Positions 1 to 10,224 of a stretch of DNA of 64,000 bases are shown in pieces. The translations under genes and the position numbers were made by a program. The stretch lies in the NCBI GenBank assembly GCA_905220665.1, contig CAJNAR010000182.1:62001-126000 (forward strand), in the 5' to 3' direction. The DNA comes from Albugo candida. Lineage: Eukaryota; Oomycota; Peronosporomycetes; Albuginales; Albuginaceae. The stretch's first letter is position 1; each line of letters opens with the position of its first letter. The notes beneath the pieces are model-generated. The model was not told the origin of the DNA and made no database searches. It saw nothing but the letters and a program-made list of their open reading frames with translations.

Positions 1-195
1 CATCCTACTACCTCTCCTCATCCATCAAACGCTTTCATCTGCTCACAAATGAGCCCAACATTATAAAAAGGCCCAGGCTCCTCGTATCAAACCTACTCTA
101 ATTCCCAAGCCCATCTAAGAAGCCTCCACCCGCCCGACCCCACCCCACCTATATCCTCACCTCCCCAGACCATTCTCCACGTCCCATTTCCCTCT
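1..195. other. Edge of window, no gene seen
   Basis: I see no convincing coding frame here. It is the 3' flank of the FGAM synthase gene and is pyrimidine-rich. The neighbouring gene, if any, lies outside the window. Confidence 0.6.
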
Positions 196-3100
196 CTATT
201 CCTTTGTAAACCGCTCACAAAAAACCTTTGCATTCTGAAACATTCGCATCCACGGACTCGTTGAATGTTGCTTGAATGTATTCGGTTGCCACGGCCATTG
301 GAACTTTTCAAAAGATCTTTCGGGGTGCGGCATCATGCACAAATGACGTCCATCTGCGGACATTAGCGACGCAATTCCATTCTCCGACCCATTGGGATTG
401 AAAGGGTAGCGTTCCGTGATGCTATTCACATCATCTACATACCTCACTGGCGCTAAATCTCTCTCCAAAATGACTTTAGACACCTCAGGCTCCAGCCTGA
501 CCCGCCCTTCCCCGTGAGACACCCAAACACCAAAATGACTGCCAGCCATCCCCTCCAGCAATACGGCTTTCGACGGGAGGATCCCAATCGACACAAATCT
601 CGACTCGTGGCGTCCTGAAGCGTTCTCTACGAACCGAGGTCGTTCGAGGCTTTTTTCCCCGGGGACATCGACCCAACCCAAAAGCGCCATCAGCTGACAT
701 CCATTACACACACCTAAACTGAAGGTATCCTCACGCTGTCGAAATGCTTCAAATTGCAGCAGTAAAGTCGCATCAAAGTGAATGGATGCCGCCCATCCTT
801 TCCCGGAGCCCAAGACATCCGCAAAGGCGAATCCGCCCACAAATGCGACACCAGAGAACCGATTATCCAAAGAGATACGACCTGCAACAAGATCCGACAT
901 GGTCACATCCCACACCTGAAAGCCTGCGTGATAGAATGCAGCATGCATTTCACGCTCGCCATTGCTTCCTTCCTCTCTGATAATTGCAATGTGATGCAAA
1001 TGACGCGTTTGTAAATGCCTTTCCAACGTGTTCGAAGGTGTGAATGAGAGATTCCATTGAGGGATTTCACGTGACGACAGTGAGAGCTCTTCCGCGTCGA
1101 CGCATTCCTTACGACACTGTCGACGTTCCAATGCAAAACTCGTGGCTTCCCATACTTTCCAAAGCGCAATCATATCGTCTTCCAAAACACTTGTGCCATT
1201 CACTGCGACGCGAATACGCTTTTGAGGTGTCACACGACCGATTTCAAGCAATGGAACATCGAGCGATTCGAAAATCTCTTTGAATGCGACAATATCGCTA
1301 TCGGCGACCTGATACACCAATCCAATTTCCTCAGCGAAAAGAGCTTCGAGAATCGATTTATTACAAGCAGGAATGTCGACGTGGAAGCCACAATGACCGC
1401 TAAACGCCATTTCCAATAGTGTCACCAGTAAGCCTCCATCACTACGATCATGACCCGCGAGGATCAACTGTTGATGCACCGCTTTTTGTGTCGCTCGGAA
1501 TGCCCGAATGAAGAGCTGAGGATCGTCGATCGTTGGACATGTATCTCCGAGGTAATTGTACACTGTTGTGAGCGCGGATCCACCGATACGATACGCTCCT
1601 TGGCCGATATCCACATACAAAATGGAACTCGAGACGTCAGAGACGAAATTCGGTGTCACTGCGATTTCGACATTATCACACGCCGCATACATTGTGATAA
1701 CAAGCGTTCCGGGAGCTTGGACGTGGTCATTTTCGACTTGTACGGCCATCGATAACGAGTCTTTCCCGCCGTCAATTGCAACACCAATTTCTTTCATAAA
1801 TGACGTCATCGAAACACAACAATCGACCATTTCGGCAGCTTGGCCGGGAAGCTTCGCAGCCCACATCCAATTCGCAGAGCATTTACAATCATGGAGATCA
1901 CCCGATAAGGAAGCCCAAACGAGATTCGTAAGCGCTTCTCCGACCGTCTGACGAGCCATTGCTTTGGGATCCAAAAGCCCTTTAATCGGTTGTTCGCCGA
2001 TCGATGTCGCTACACCGGAGAGAATTCCATTGGGAGAACGATATGAAGTCGCGACAATCGCACAATTCGAAAGACTCAATTGCATGGGACCGATTGTCTG
2101 TTGTTGCGCCACGAGACCTCCGACACTTCGATCGACTTTGGTGGTGAGAAATCGTTTCGAGCCAACGGATACGAGTCGAAGGACACGATCGAGTGCTTCC
2201 TGAACGGGAACATCAAGTGGAAATGTATCGATATATCGTGGAAAATGATGATCTCGAAAGGTTTTTCGAGGCATTTCTCCAAGCACAAGCGCTAAATCGA
2301 GATCCACAGCAATTTGATCGTTTTGTGAATCGAACAGCACCACGCGTCCATCGCCAGTGACAGTCCCAAGAAATGCAAATGGACATCGTTCACGTCGACA
2401 AATTCGCTCCAATACATTTCGATCCGCCTCACGAATGAGAATCGCATTGTTTTCTTGATATTCAGCGCCCCAAATCTCTAAAACCGAAAGCGAAGTATCA
2501 CCGACGAGGATCTTTCGGACATCATACCGAGCTCCACCGCCATTTGCATCGTACACAATCTCTTTGAGAACATTCCCATTCCCTCCAGCGCCTTGGTCGT
2601 GTATCGATACAATTGGATTCGTATCGCCCATTTCGATACACGCGCGAATCACTTTATTCATTTTCGACTCCATTTCCGCATCGCCGCGTTGAACGGCATT
2701 GAAATCGATTTGAGCGGTTGATGGATCGGATACGCGACTGGAAGCTGCACCTCCACCCATTCCAATGCGATACGCCGGTCCTCCAAGTTTGACGACCCAC
2801 ATATCGACCTGAGGTGCGAGTTTCTCGCAATGACGCGCGTCGATGGATCCAATTCCCGCGGAAAACATTATCGGCTTTACATATTCTCTTCGATTCTCAT
2901 CGAGTTGCATGCCAAAACTTCGTGCGAAACCCGCGATCACAGGCTCACCAAATTTATTCCCGTAATCGGAGGCGCCATTGGATGCTTGAAGAAGGATTTC
3001 CAGCGGTGTCGCGAGGTTCGACGGGTACACAGCGTCAGTATTTTCCCATGGAAGAACGTATTCGTCCATCAACAGATTACCGACTGCATACCCAGCAACT

Positions 3101-4200
3101 CCAGCAATCACGTGAGCGCCTCGACCGGTAGCTTGTACGTCTCGAATACGACCTCCCGTGCCGGTTTCTGCGCCTGGAAATGGAGCTACCGCACACGGAA
3201 AGTTGTGTGTTTCGGCTGTGAGGAGAAGATGCATTTCAGTGGTGCTTTCGATAAGGACAGAGCACGTGGTGGGATCGGAAGCTGTAAGATGAGTGATCGG
3301 ATATGGAGCGCCACGTATGACGGAAGAATTGTCGTGGAATGCAACGATACTGTTTTCGAAAGCGCGTGGCGTAAGTGTCGATTTTACCATTTGGAAAAGT
3401 GTCTGTGGAAGCGTTTCTCCATCGATGATGAGCTCTCCACTGAAGAACCAATGTCGCGAATGCTCGGAATTGCTTTGCGCCATATCGAAACACTCGACAG
3501 TCGTGGGATTTCGTTTCATTTTGTCTTTGAAAAGTGTGTAATAGAAATGAAGATCCCATTCATCAAAGCCCAAATGAAGCAATTCATTCACTTTGGCAAG
3601 CGCTTGTGGTCCTTGTTCCATGATGGGAACTTCTGTGACCGGAGGAATGGCAGTTTGTGGCGGTGTGAGGCGATTCAATTGCGTGGAAAACATTTGTTGG
3701 GTCATTCGATCACATTCACGCGATAAGAGTGCAGCGGTTGTAAGGGATTTTGTCGTCAAAGTAAATGGAGATTTGCAGTGGATGAGGTACCGAATGGAGC
3801 GTTCGAGACGCGTGATGAGATTGAGACCACAGGCGTGACAGATGGACACGGCATTCGACGACCATGCGGTTGTGAAACTGAGGCGAGGTCCGATTTCTAT
3901 GAGATGGGAATTTGGAGTGAGATGAGAGCCGATGAACGAAGCGGAATCGCGTGTTTGAGAGCGTTCGAATGTCTCACTGAGAAGCCAATGAACCACTTGG
4001 GATTGGGACGCCGTTAGTGAATCGATGGATGGTGCCAATTCGATGTAAAAACAGAATTCCGTGTCGAGGCCCACGATCTGAATATTGTTTTTAATGAGAT
4101 TTTCGTCATTTTGGAGTGATGTTAACAGCTTTTCAGACTGATACGATGAAAGAGCGGGTGTTCGAAAGTATGTGACGAGTTTCCCGCTTTCGATTGTCAT
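196..4200 (-). CDS. PFAS: Phosphoribosylformylglycinamidine synthase (FGAM synthase)
   Basis: Catalyses the fourth step of de novo purine synthesis: FGAR + glutamine + ATP to FGAM, in the cytosol. The single uninterrupted frame gives 1334 residues from the ATG at 4200, close to the usual length (about 1300-1340) of the fused eukaryotic/proteobacterial PurL. The open frame runs on to 4383, but the protein from 4200 already begins like the family's N-terminal domain, so I use this start. The AIRS-like synthase halves occupy the middle, with glycine-rich stretches typical of the family. The C-terminal class I glutamine amidotransferase domain shows the nucleophile Cys at about residue 1165 (GVCNGCQ), and His 1292 and Glu 1294 in the PHPER motif, so the enzyme looks intact. 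No intron is needed. It is divergent from the PGES2-like gene, with about 170 bases between the start codons. Confidence 0.96.
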   Translation of the reverse strand: MTIESGKLVTYFRTPALSSYQSEKLLTSLQNDENLIKNNIQIVGLDTEFCFYIELAPSIDSLTASQSQVVHWLLSETFERSQTRDSASFIGSHLTPNSHLIEIGPRLSFTTAWSSNAVSICHACGLNLITRLERSIRYLIHCKSPFTLTTKSLTTAALLSRECDRMTQQMFSTQLNRLTPPQTAIPPVTEVPIMEQGPQALAKVNELLHLGFDEWDLHFYYTLFKDKMKRNPTTVECFDMAQSNSEHSRHWFFSGELIIDGETLPQTLFQMVKSTLTPRAFENSIVAFHDNSSVIRGAPYPITHLTASDPTTCSVLIESTTEMHLLLTAETHNFPCAVAPFPGAETGTGGRIRDVQATGRGAHVIAGVAGYAVGNLLMDEYVLPWENTDAVYPSNLATPLEILLQASNGASDYGNKFGEPVIAGFARSFGMQLDENRREYVKPIMFSAGIGSIDARHCEKLAPQVDMWVVKLGGPAYRIGMGGGAASSRVSDPSTAQIDFNAVQRGDAEMESKMNKVIRACIEMGDTNPIVSIHDQGAGGNGNVLKEIVYDANGGGARYDVRKILVGDTSLSVLEIWGAEYQENNAILIREADRNVLERICRRERCPFAFLGTVTGDGRVVLFDSQNDQIAVDLDLALVLGEMPRKTFRDHHFPRYIDTFPLDVPVQEALDRVLRLVSVGSKRFLTTKVDRSVGGLVAQQQTIGPMQLSLSNCAIVATSYRSPNGILSGVATSIGEQPIKGLLDPKAMARQTVGEALTNLVWASLSGDLHDCKCSANWMWAAKLPGQAAEMVDCCVSMTSFMKEIGVAIDGGKDSLSMAVQVENDHVQAPGTLVITMYAACDNVEIAVTPNFVSDVSSSILYVDIGQGAYRIGGSALTTVYNYLGDTCPTIDDPQLFIRAFRATQKAVHQQLILAGHDRSDGGLLVTLLEMAFSGHCGFHVDIPACNKSILEALFAEEIGLVYQVADSDIVAFKEIFESLDVPLLEIGRVTPQKRIRVAVNGTSVLEDDMIALWKVWEATSFALERRQCRKECVDAEELSLSSREIPQWNLSFTPSNTLERHLQTRHLHHIAIIREEGSNGEREMHAAFYHAGFQVWDVTMSDLVAGRISLDNRFSGVAFVGGFAFADVLGSGKGWAASIHFDATLLLQFEAFRQREDTFSLGVCNGCQLMALLGWVDVPGEKSLERPRFVENASGRHESRFVSIGILPSKAVLLEGMAGSHFGVWVSHGEGRVRLEPEVSKVILERDLAPVRYVDDVNSITERYPFNPNGSENGIASLMSADGRHLCMMPHPERSFEKFQWPWQPNTFKQHSTSPWMRMFQNAKVFCERFTKE

Positions 4201-4371
4201 TGTGTGCTTGGAATTACGACACGAAATGAATGAGCTTTTGACGTCGGAATTTGAGGTTTTGTGGCCAACCAACTGAGCGTTGTTGATTGGTTGATATTGC
4301 GCATTTATGTACCAATGAGGGATGAGAATCAGTGAAATTAATAACCAATCCGATTCGTTGGAACGGACGAA
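4201..4371. promoter_or_regulatory. Divergent promoter region, PFAS / PGES2-like
   Basis: This 171-base gap separates two start codons pointing away from each other, so it must hold the 5' ends of both genes unless the rightward gene starts at the internal ATG at 4483. No core element was recognised with confidence. The assignment rests on gene layout alone. Confidence 0.45.
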
Positions 4372-5406
4372 ATGCAAGCCCAATGGAAGCGTAACGCATT
4401 CCGAAATGCGTCGCGTTCTATCGTTAGAACGCGTGCGTTTTGGCGCCCAGCGACGCCTTTATGTACGAAATGGTCAATCAAAATGTCGATTAGGGATGTA
4501 ATACTTCCTATAAAAGTACGTGGCTCTCTGTATATCGTTTTCAATTTGCAAAGTGTTGTGTTTGTAGCGATTGCCTGTGCCATTGCTCACCACAATTGCA
4601 TATAGTGCGTTTTACACAAATACCGCTGCGAGTGAGACCATACGGCCATTGTCTTCGATTCGATTGTACCAATTCGCGCCGTGTCCGTACTGTTGCAAAG
4701 TGCGGGCCATTTTGGATTATTATAAGGTACCGTATGAGATTGTGGAGGTAAATCCTGTCACGAAAAAGGAACTTAAGGATATAACAACGTACCGTAAAGT
4801 CCCAGTGTGCCAGATTGAAGGTGACATTGTGACTGGCTCTAGTGTCATTGTGAATCAGATCGCGTCACGTGTACGTTCACAAACTGGGACGATTGATGGA
4901 ACGGAGACAGAATGGTGTCACTGGGTCGATACTATACTGGTACGTACCATTTGACTCCCATGCGATCAAACTCATTGTGACAACAACCTCAGATCCCGCT
5001 TCTTCCACTCAATATATATCGCTCTTTCTCTGAAGCGTGTGATGCGTTTGAATATTGTCTCACCGAAGGCAACTTTACACCTCTTGAACGACAAGTATCA
5101 AAGTATTTCGGTGCGATTGTCATGTACGGCGTAAGCAAACGCAAGAAAAAAACACAAGGGATCCAAGAAGAAAGGCAAGCGTTGTATGATGCCGTGAATG
5201 AATGGATCCGAGCTTTAGACGATCATGCATTTCTTGGCGGTGATACTCCCAATCTGGCTGACCTTTCAGTCTTTGGTGTGCTTCGATCCATCCAATCATT
5301 AGCCACCTTTGAAGACTTGAAGCGTAACACATCCATTGTTCCATGGTACGATCGCATGCGGGACGTGGTTGGGTCATCGGCGGGACGACCCGCCGTCAGC
5401 ACATAA
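4372..5406 (+). CDS. Prostaglandin E synthase 2-like protein (glutaredoxin fold + GST C-domain)
   Basis: Predicted exons are 4372-4515, 4568-4939 and 4993-5406 (introns of 52 and 53 bases, both GTACGT...AG), giving 309 residues. The thioredoxin/glutaredoxin domain carries the CPYC motif (FAPCPYCCKV) followed by a typical fold; the third exon matches the all-helical GST C-terminal domain with the conserved GGDTPNLADLSVFG stretch. Family members are membrane-associated heme/glutathione-binding proteins; the isomerase activity is debated, so the role here is uncertain. The central frame has no ATG of its own, which is why a 5' exon is required. That exon offers two starts, 4372 and 4483. The longer start gives an arginine-rich, acid-free N-terminus resembling a mitochondrial presequence. 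Convergent with the bZIP gene: the stop codons are only 17 bases apart, with AATAAA in the gap. Confidence 0.85.
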
Positions 5407-5423
5407 GTGTAATAAAAGAAAAT

Positions 5424-6333
5424 CTATTTGTAGACTTGAATTAAGGATCCAATGGATCGAATGAGTTTTTTTTCATCACGTTGTGCTTCTCGTATAGCGC
5501 GTACCAGGTTTCTGATCTTGGCAATATGCTTTTGTTCAGCTTGCATTTTTTTCTCGGTATTGGCAACTTTTTGCCAATGTTCAGGATCGCCTGACTGTTC
5601 CGCATAGTATTGAAGCTGGCGTAGTTGTCGTTTCAATCGTTCCATTTCTTCTCGTTGGCTTCGTGTAGTGGCCTAGTCACTCGTACTTGAGTGAATGGTT
5701 CATTTCGATAGTATACATACCTTTTTACGCTTTCGGTAGCGTCTCGAGGCTTCCTGCATCCTCACACGCCGCTTTAGATCTTCAAAATCATTCTCGCTCA
5801 TACCGATATCCTCGAGCTCTGATTGGTCTTTTATCGATTTCTCCGTCTCAAGTCCGTCAAGAGTGTTGTTTTTATGGCAGTGTGCTTGCCTGCTCTTAAC
5901 AGCTCATCATGATAACAGTAACGAAACGTTTGCGCAATGGAAATGGACGCACCGAATGTCTGTTATCAATTTGGCCACTTCTTTCTGATACAATTGTTCC
6001 GAATTTTGATCTATAGAATCGATCAATATGGTTATATAACAAGTATATCAGCGGGTACAACGTCCGTCTTGCTGTTGCATTGGGCTTGTCACTCCCGCTT
6101 TTAGCTTTTCGGATTCTATTGTACGAGCGAATAAGATGAGGTGGCATTTTGTGACATGCATACCACGCATGACCTGTTTCAGTCCGTTCACGACACGCGT
6201 CCTCTACCACAACTGAATCAATCGGTTGACCATCTCGTAATACGCTCAGAATATCATCCATCATTTCCTTATCTGCTGGTTGCAGTCCATGATACAGACT
6301 GATCCACACTTGACGATACAATGTAGAAAACAT
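5424..6333 (-). CDS. bZIP transcription factor with non-canonical basic region
   Basis: The secure core is two exons, 5801-5721 and 5672-5424, joined by a 48-base intron (5720-5673, GTATGT...CTAG). From the ATG at 5801 this gives 109 residues: a basic region (RMQEASRRYRKRKK) running into a leucine-zipper-like coiled coil (EEMERLKRQLRQLQ) and further charged helix. In the canonical signature N-x7-R, the Asn position is Met here and the Ser/Cys position is Tyr. Upstream, a 127-codon open frame starting at the ATG at 6333 can be joined in phase by an intron at 5952-5895 (GTGCGT...TTAAG), giving about 267 residues in all; this 5' part has no recognised domain and is tentative. If the join is wrong, 5953-6333 is a separate or spurious frame. 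Probably a nuclear DNA-binding dimer. Confidence 0.7.
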
Positions 6334-6852
6334 ACGATACGGTCATGCATTGCATGCAATGGACCAACAGCAGTGAAAAAGATTGAAACATTGAAACTGT
6401 ATGTGAGACTGACGGCAGAACCGAACAATATGCGACAAGTGGTTGGTTGTGGGATGTCGAGGTTGCGATAGGGAAGGGGATCCTAAATTGCTTTGAAATT
6501 TGGAGAAAAATATTATGACAATCACTCCTTCGCTCGTAAAGGTTTTGGTCGTGTGACGCGGGGATAACTGTCATCATAACATGTACATGAAAACAGTGCT
6601 CGTACCGAATTTGTCATTGTCCCGCCAAGCGACAGTCCGAGAAAGTGCGTTTGAGTCACCACACATCCTTTTATGAGAATTTCAATCAAGTCGGAGAGAA
6701 AGCCGGGACAAATGAGATAACCGTCTCACTCTTACACAACCAAAACGCATCTTTTTTTTTCAAACAAAAATGTATTTTTAACCAATGGAAAATGACAAAA
6801 CAGTGTTTCTACGCGCAAACGCGTTCACGATGCAATATTTGCACCAATCGCC
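6334..6852. other. Intergenic, nothing recognised
   Basis: About 520 bases between the bZIP 5' end and the 3' end of the first small secreted-protein gene. Only short frames overlap here, none with a recognisable product. It contains a T-rich run near 6752. Confidence 0.5.
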
Positions 6853-7332
6853 TTACGACTCGATCACGAGTCCGAGAATACTCAACAAAATGAGAAAGAT
6901 GATGTACAAAAGGCTGACGACGATTTCCAGTAGTAAGTGATGCTTTTCAAAGATAAGGAAACGCGCAAATGGGAATCCCGGGTGTTTTTCTTCGACGCGA
7001 GCTTTGACGGAATCGAACAAGGCGTGGATGTACACACTGATATCATGCTCCTCCTTGATTTCCGCGATGAATTCGGGTTTGAACTTTTTGGCAACAAATT
7101 CTTTGATCTTTTTGATAAGTTTTCCGTGCTTCAAGTCGGGCATTTCGAAATCAGGAAATTGTTTGTGAAACCAAAGCATCGGTGCGAGTTTTGCGTGAGA
7201 TTGCACGTTAGGATCGACACGATCCTCCATAACTTGTTGAGAGGCAACGATTTCGTATTGTTCCACACGACCACCGAGAATGGAAGGGAGGAAAGTGAGG
7301 AGGAGAATGATTGAGGATAAAGTGGTCTTCAT
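6853..7332 (-). CDS. Small secretory-pathway protein, paralogue A of an unrecognised family
   Basis: 159 residues from the ATG at 7332. A hydrophobic N-terminus (MKTTLSSIILLLTFLPSILG) looks like a cleavable signal peptide, and a strongly hydrophobic C-terminal segment (about residues 135-156) looks like a membrane anchor. The middle is charged and helical. It shares a patterned core with the gene at 8121-8609: VDPNVQS, then AP-LWF-K-F, then a PGFPF-RFL block. I do not recognise the family. The signal peptide plus tail anchor implies an ER, plasma-membrane or haustorial surface location rather than a freely secreted protein. No RxLR or CHxC motif is seen. Same strand as its paralogue, 788 bases apart, so probably a local duplication. 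Confidence 0.75.
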   Translation of the reverse strand: MKTTLSSIILLLTFLPSILGGRVEQYEIVASQQVMEDRVDPNVQSHAKLAPMLWFHKQFPDFEMPDLKHGKLIKKIKEFVAKKFKPEFIAEIKEEHDISVYIHALFDSVKARVEEKHPGFPFARFLIFEKHHLLLEIVVSLLYIIFLILLSILGLVIES

Positions 7333-8120
7333 TGGCTTGGTGTTTTGTTGAAAGGATGCGTATTGGAGAATGTAAATTCGAGAGTGAGAATCGGTGGTGA
7401 GTCAAATTAGCTGCCTTCCTGCCACTCGGCAATTTTTTAATCGCTTCCTGGCTTTTTGCAATTAGTCGGAAGGAGGGAAGATTTGACTTCGTAGCCATTG
7501 TGCCAACTTTTAGTGAATGGATACGCAGAAAGTTTGTTTTCACTTTTTTAGTCGAAAACTTCACTTTCTGCCTGATTGAAAAATACTCTGGCTGTGATAC
7601 AGGTCGACTGATACAAATGAGTGGAAGTTAACCGACTGCTTTCGTATACTGCGTTGGTTATAAAAAGAACTGCAGGATGCATCGGCTTTCAACCAATCAT
7701 GGTCGAGAGCTTGATTTTTAGTATACATACTCAATGCAAGCCGATCACCAAATACTGATCAGTCATATACAAATTTGCCGTATAGTGGGCCTTGATCTAT
7801 ACGATCAACAGCCAGGAAAATAAAAATCAACTGTGCGCACGGAAATCACAGGACAGTCGCCGTGTGCTATTGCGCACAAGCTATCATGATCACTCGGACA
7901 TGCGCTGCATTCAATGAAAAAGCAGATTCGGATCTTTATGTGATGTAAGAGGCAGTGACACTTAAATTTAAGTTTGTGACCAACATTCACGTGGAATATA
8001 TCGACATCGCTGTATTTTATGGGTTTACTTCTTCAATCACGGTAAACTATCTGTAATATTCAAACATTAATGCAATAGTTGAAAGTAGAACCAACGAGTT
8101 TATTTACGTGACTCACGACA
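7333..8120. other. Intergenic between secreted paralogues
   Basis: Upstream region of paralogue A and 3' flank of paralogue B. It is AT-rich with no frame I can support as coding. Probably holds the promoter of paralogue A. Confidence 0.5.
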
Positions 8121-8609
8121 TTAATGTTCCTGTTTTAAACCAATCAAATAGCTGAGGAAAATAAGGTGCATTGTATATAGAGTTTTGATCACAAACGGAT
8201 GGTCTTCCGAATGGAAAATTTTCAAAAATCGATCGAAAGGAAATCCTGGGAATCTTCTTTCCGTGTATTGCCGAGTGGACTGTAAAAGTCCTTTCAAGTA
8301 CATTTCCATATCGCCTTCTTCCGGTGCATTGCGATAGAAATCCGGTGGAAAACGTTCTTTAACGAATTTTTTCACACGATTAAGGAAAGACGGGTGCCTC
8401 AATAATGATCCATCATTGTGAGGGATTCCTGAAAACTCTTTTGTAAACCAAAGCACAGGCGCATGCATCGAGTTGGACTGCACGTTTGGCTCGACTTTGT
8501 TCTGGAGAGTTTGCTGGACAGCAGTTTTGTCGTATTCCGTCCCGCTGTTCTCATCGAATGCAACTGAAAGTAGCGCTGTGCATAAGAGTGCGACAATATA
8601 TTTCAACAT
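8121..8609 (-). CDS. Small secretory-pathway protein, paralogue B of an unrecognised family
   Basis: 162 residues from the ATG at 8609; the open frame extends to 8666 but only through a TTG, and the 8609 start gives a clean signal peptide (MLKYIVALLCTALLSVAF). Shared with paralogue A: QQ near the mature N-terminus, VEPNVQS, AP-LWF-KEF, a KKFVKERF-P-F helix, and PGFPFDRFL. The C-terminus is hydrophobic (about residues 138-157) but less strongly so than in A, ending in a polar tail. It is diverged enough from A that the shared motifs stand out as conserved. Function unknown; it may be a host-interface or cell-surface protein, which is inference from the signal peptide and organism type. Confidence 0.75.
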   Translation of the reverse strand: MLKYIVALLCTALLSVAFDENSGTEYDKTAVQQTLQNKVEPNVQSNSMHAPVLWFTKEFSGIPHNDGSLLRHPSFLNRVKKFVKERFPPDFYRNAPEEGDMEMYLKGLLQSTRQYTERRFPGFPFDRFLKIFHSEDHPFVIKTLYTMHLIFLSYLIGLKQEH

Positions 8610-9055
8610 TTTTCCTAACAGTCGGAAGAAAATTGATAAATGAGGAGAAAGTGAAGCTTGAGTCAAAACGCTTCTATTTTTTATTTGACTGTTAGCTCAG
8701 CGAGCGTCGTGGCAATGTTATTGGGACTGACTATAGAATGAGTGAAGGGATCCGAGGTGACTAAAGGTACGGAAAAGTTGATGCCTCACACGATATGAAG
8801 TTGGGTTACTATTGCAATAAAATGTCTCTAGGGCAATATGGCAATTCATATATGAATTGTGAACAGATACTGCCGTAATGACTTGGGACCGAAGGAATTC
8901 ATAGCCACAACTACTCGGTCAAGAGCGTTTGACGGGCGAGTGCAGTCATTCGTCAAAATAAGTAAAGTTGATAGAAAGAATCCCAACACGTCAAAATTAC
9001 AGTTTTGCTCGATTTTAGCTTACGTGTATACCTCATAGCAAGTATCAAAATGTAA
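8610..9055. other. Intergenic, nothing recognised
   Basis: About 450 bases between the 5' end of secreted paralogue B and the 3' end of the BAP31-like gene. I found no supported coding frame or RNA gene. It probably contains the paralogue B promoter. Confidence 0.5.
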
Positions 9056-10054
9056 TTATTCCGCTTTCTTACGTGCTTCTGCAAACATGAAATCGTAATC
9101 TTGAATTTGACTCTTAAGTGCATCTCTTTCTTGTTCCAGCGTTGTCAAATCTTTTGCTTGCTTGCGAATCGTTTCTTCCTTCACCGACAGCTTTTTCTCT
9201 GTATCTTTTGTCACCAACAGAGTTTTTTCTTCCAGCAATTGCATGAACGCCGAGTTTTGACCATTTGCCTGTTTTTGTAATATCTCGACTTGACGTTTCA
9301 ACTGCTCCCTTTCTTTTTCTACCAATTGCAATTGTGTTTGAAAAGTACTATTTTCATCCAATAATCGCTCTAATATCGGTTTGCCCTCGGAATCTTTTTC
9401 TTGATCGCTTGTATCGGATTTTATCAAGCTCGTCAGCTTTTGCATTTTTACTTTGGCCACCTCTTGCTCTTCCAGCAGAGATTTGAATCCTGCAGACGCG
9501 CCTTCTGCTTGTTTCCGCATAGCTTGCAAGCTTTTGTCCAGGCGTATGTTGGTCTCAATAGAATGATACACCAAACGCAAGAGCCTAAAATAATGTAAAA
9601 ACGAGTTGACTGGGAATCAAATGCAATCGTACAAGAATAGGAAGAGGCTGAATCCGGTGATGTATAGATCACGTTGCGCTGTGAGCAATCGAATACGCAT
9701 CCCATCGCTTAACATTGCATCCGACATGTAATAACTCGCGCACGTGTGCGCATTTGCTGCAGAAAAGATAAGTTTTCATGAATGCGCTATAGATAGTGTA
9801 CGTACACAGAAACAAAATGACGACGACAGCAAGTATGATATTGCTAGTGTACAAACACGAATTTAGGCGTGAATATGAGCATATTCGAACGGTACGTACG
9901 CAGTATTACTGGCAATCGAATTCTTGCCGCCCAGGTGACACGATAAGAATTGAACGATTCTCTGCGCTCCAGTTTTCCCAAACGGCAAGCTCAACAGGAG
10001 ACAGATCATTGCCTCCAAGCACATTAGCCAAAACATGAGATAATTTAGCAACAT
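9056..10054 (-). CDS. BAP29/BAP31-like ER membrane protein, long form
   Basis: Four exons on the minus strand: 10054-9900, 9843-9806, 9756-9633 and 9584-9056, with introns of 56, 49 and 48 bases (GTACGT or GTACGA donors), giving 281 residues. The first exons encode an N-terminal membrane segment (MLLNYLMFWLMCLEAMICLL) and a second one (NIILAVVVILFLC); exon 3 holds the family hallmark RDLYITGFSLFLFL and third membrane segment. The C-terminal about 165 residues are a charged coiled coil, as in BAP31. The family acts in ER export, quality control and cargo sorting. Exon boundaries match those of the second copy at 16580-17277 (38-base exon 2 in both), which strongly supports the model. No clear dilysine retrieval signal is seen at the C-terminus (ARKKAE). 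Confidence 0.88.
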
Positions 10055-10224
10055 TGCTGTAGCAAAGTGAGTCGAATGAATTTCCAATCACGTTCTTTTA
10101 ATTCTTAGGTTCGATACTTAAGTATTCTCCAGTTGCGATTCATGTGCGAAAAACCCTACCCACATTAATACAAAGTACTAATTAAGGAACCTATCCAACG
10201 TCTTCGCACTTATGCAAAGTTTGT

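Noticed and set aside
2830..3726. 298-codon plus-strand open frame
   Set aside because: It is antisense to the well-supported FGAM synthase gene, opens on a codon phase dictated by that gene, and has no recognisable domain.
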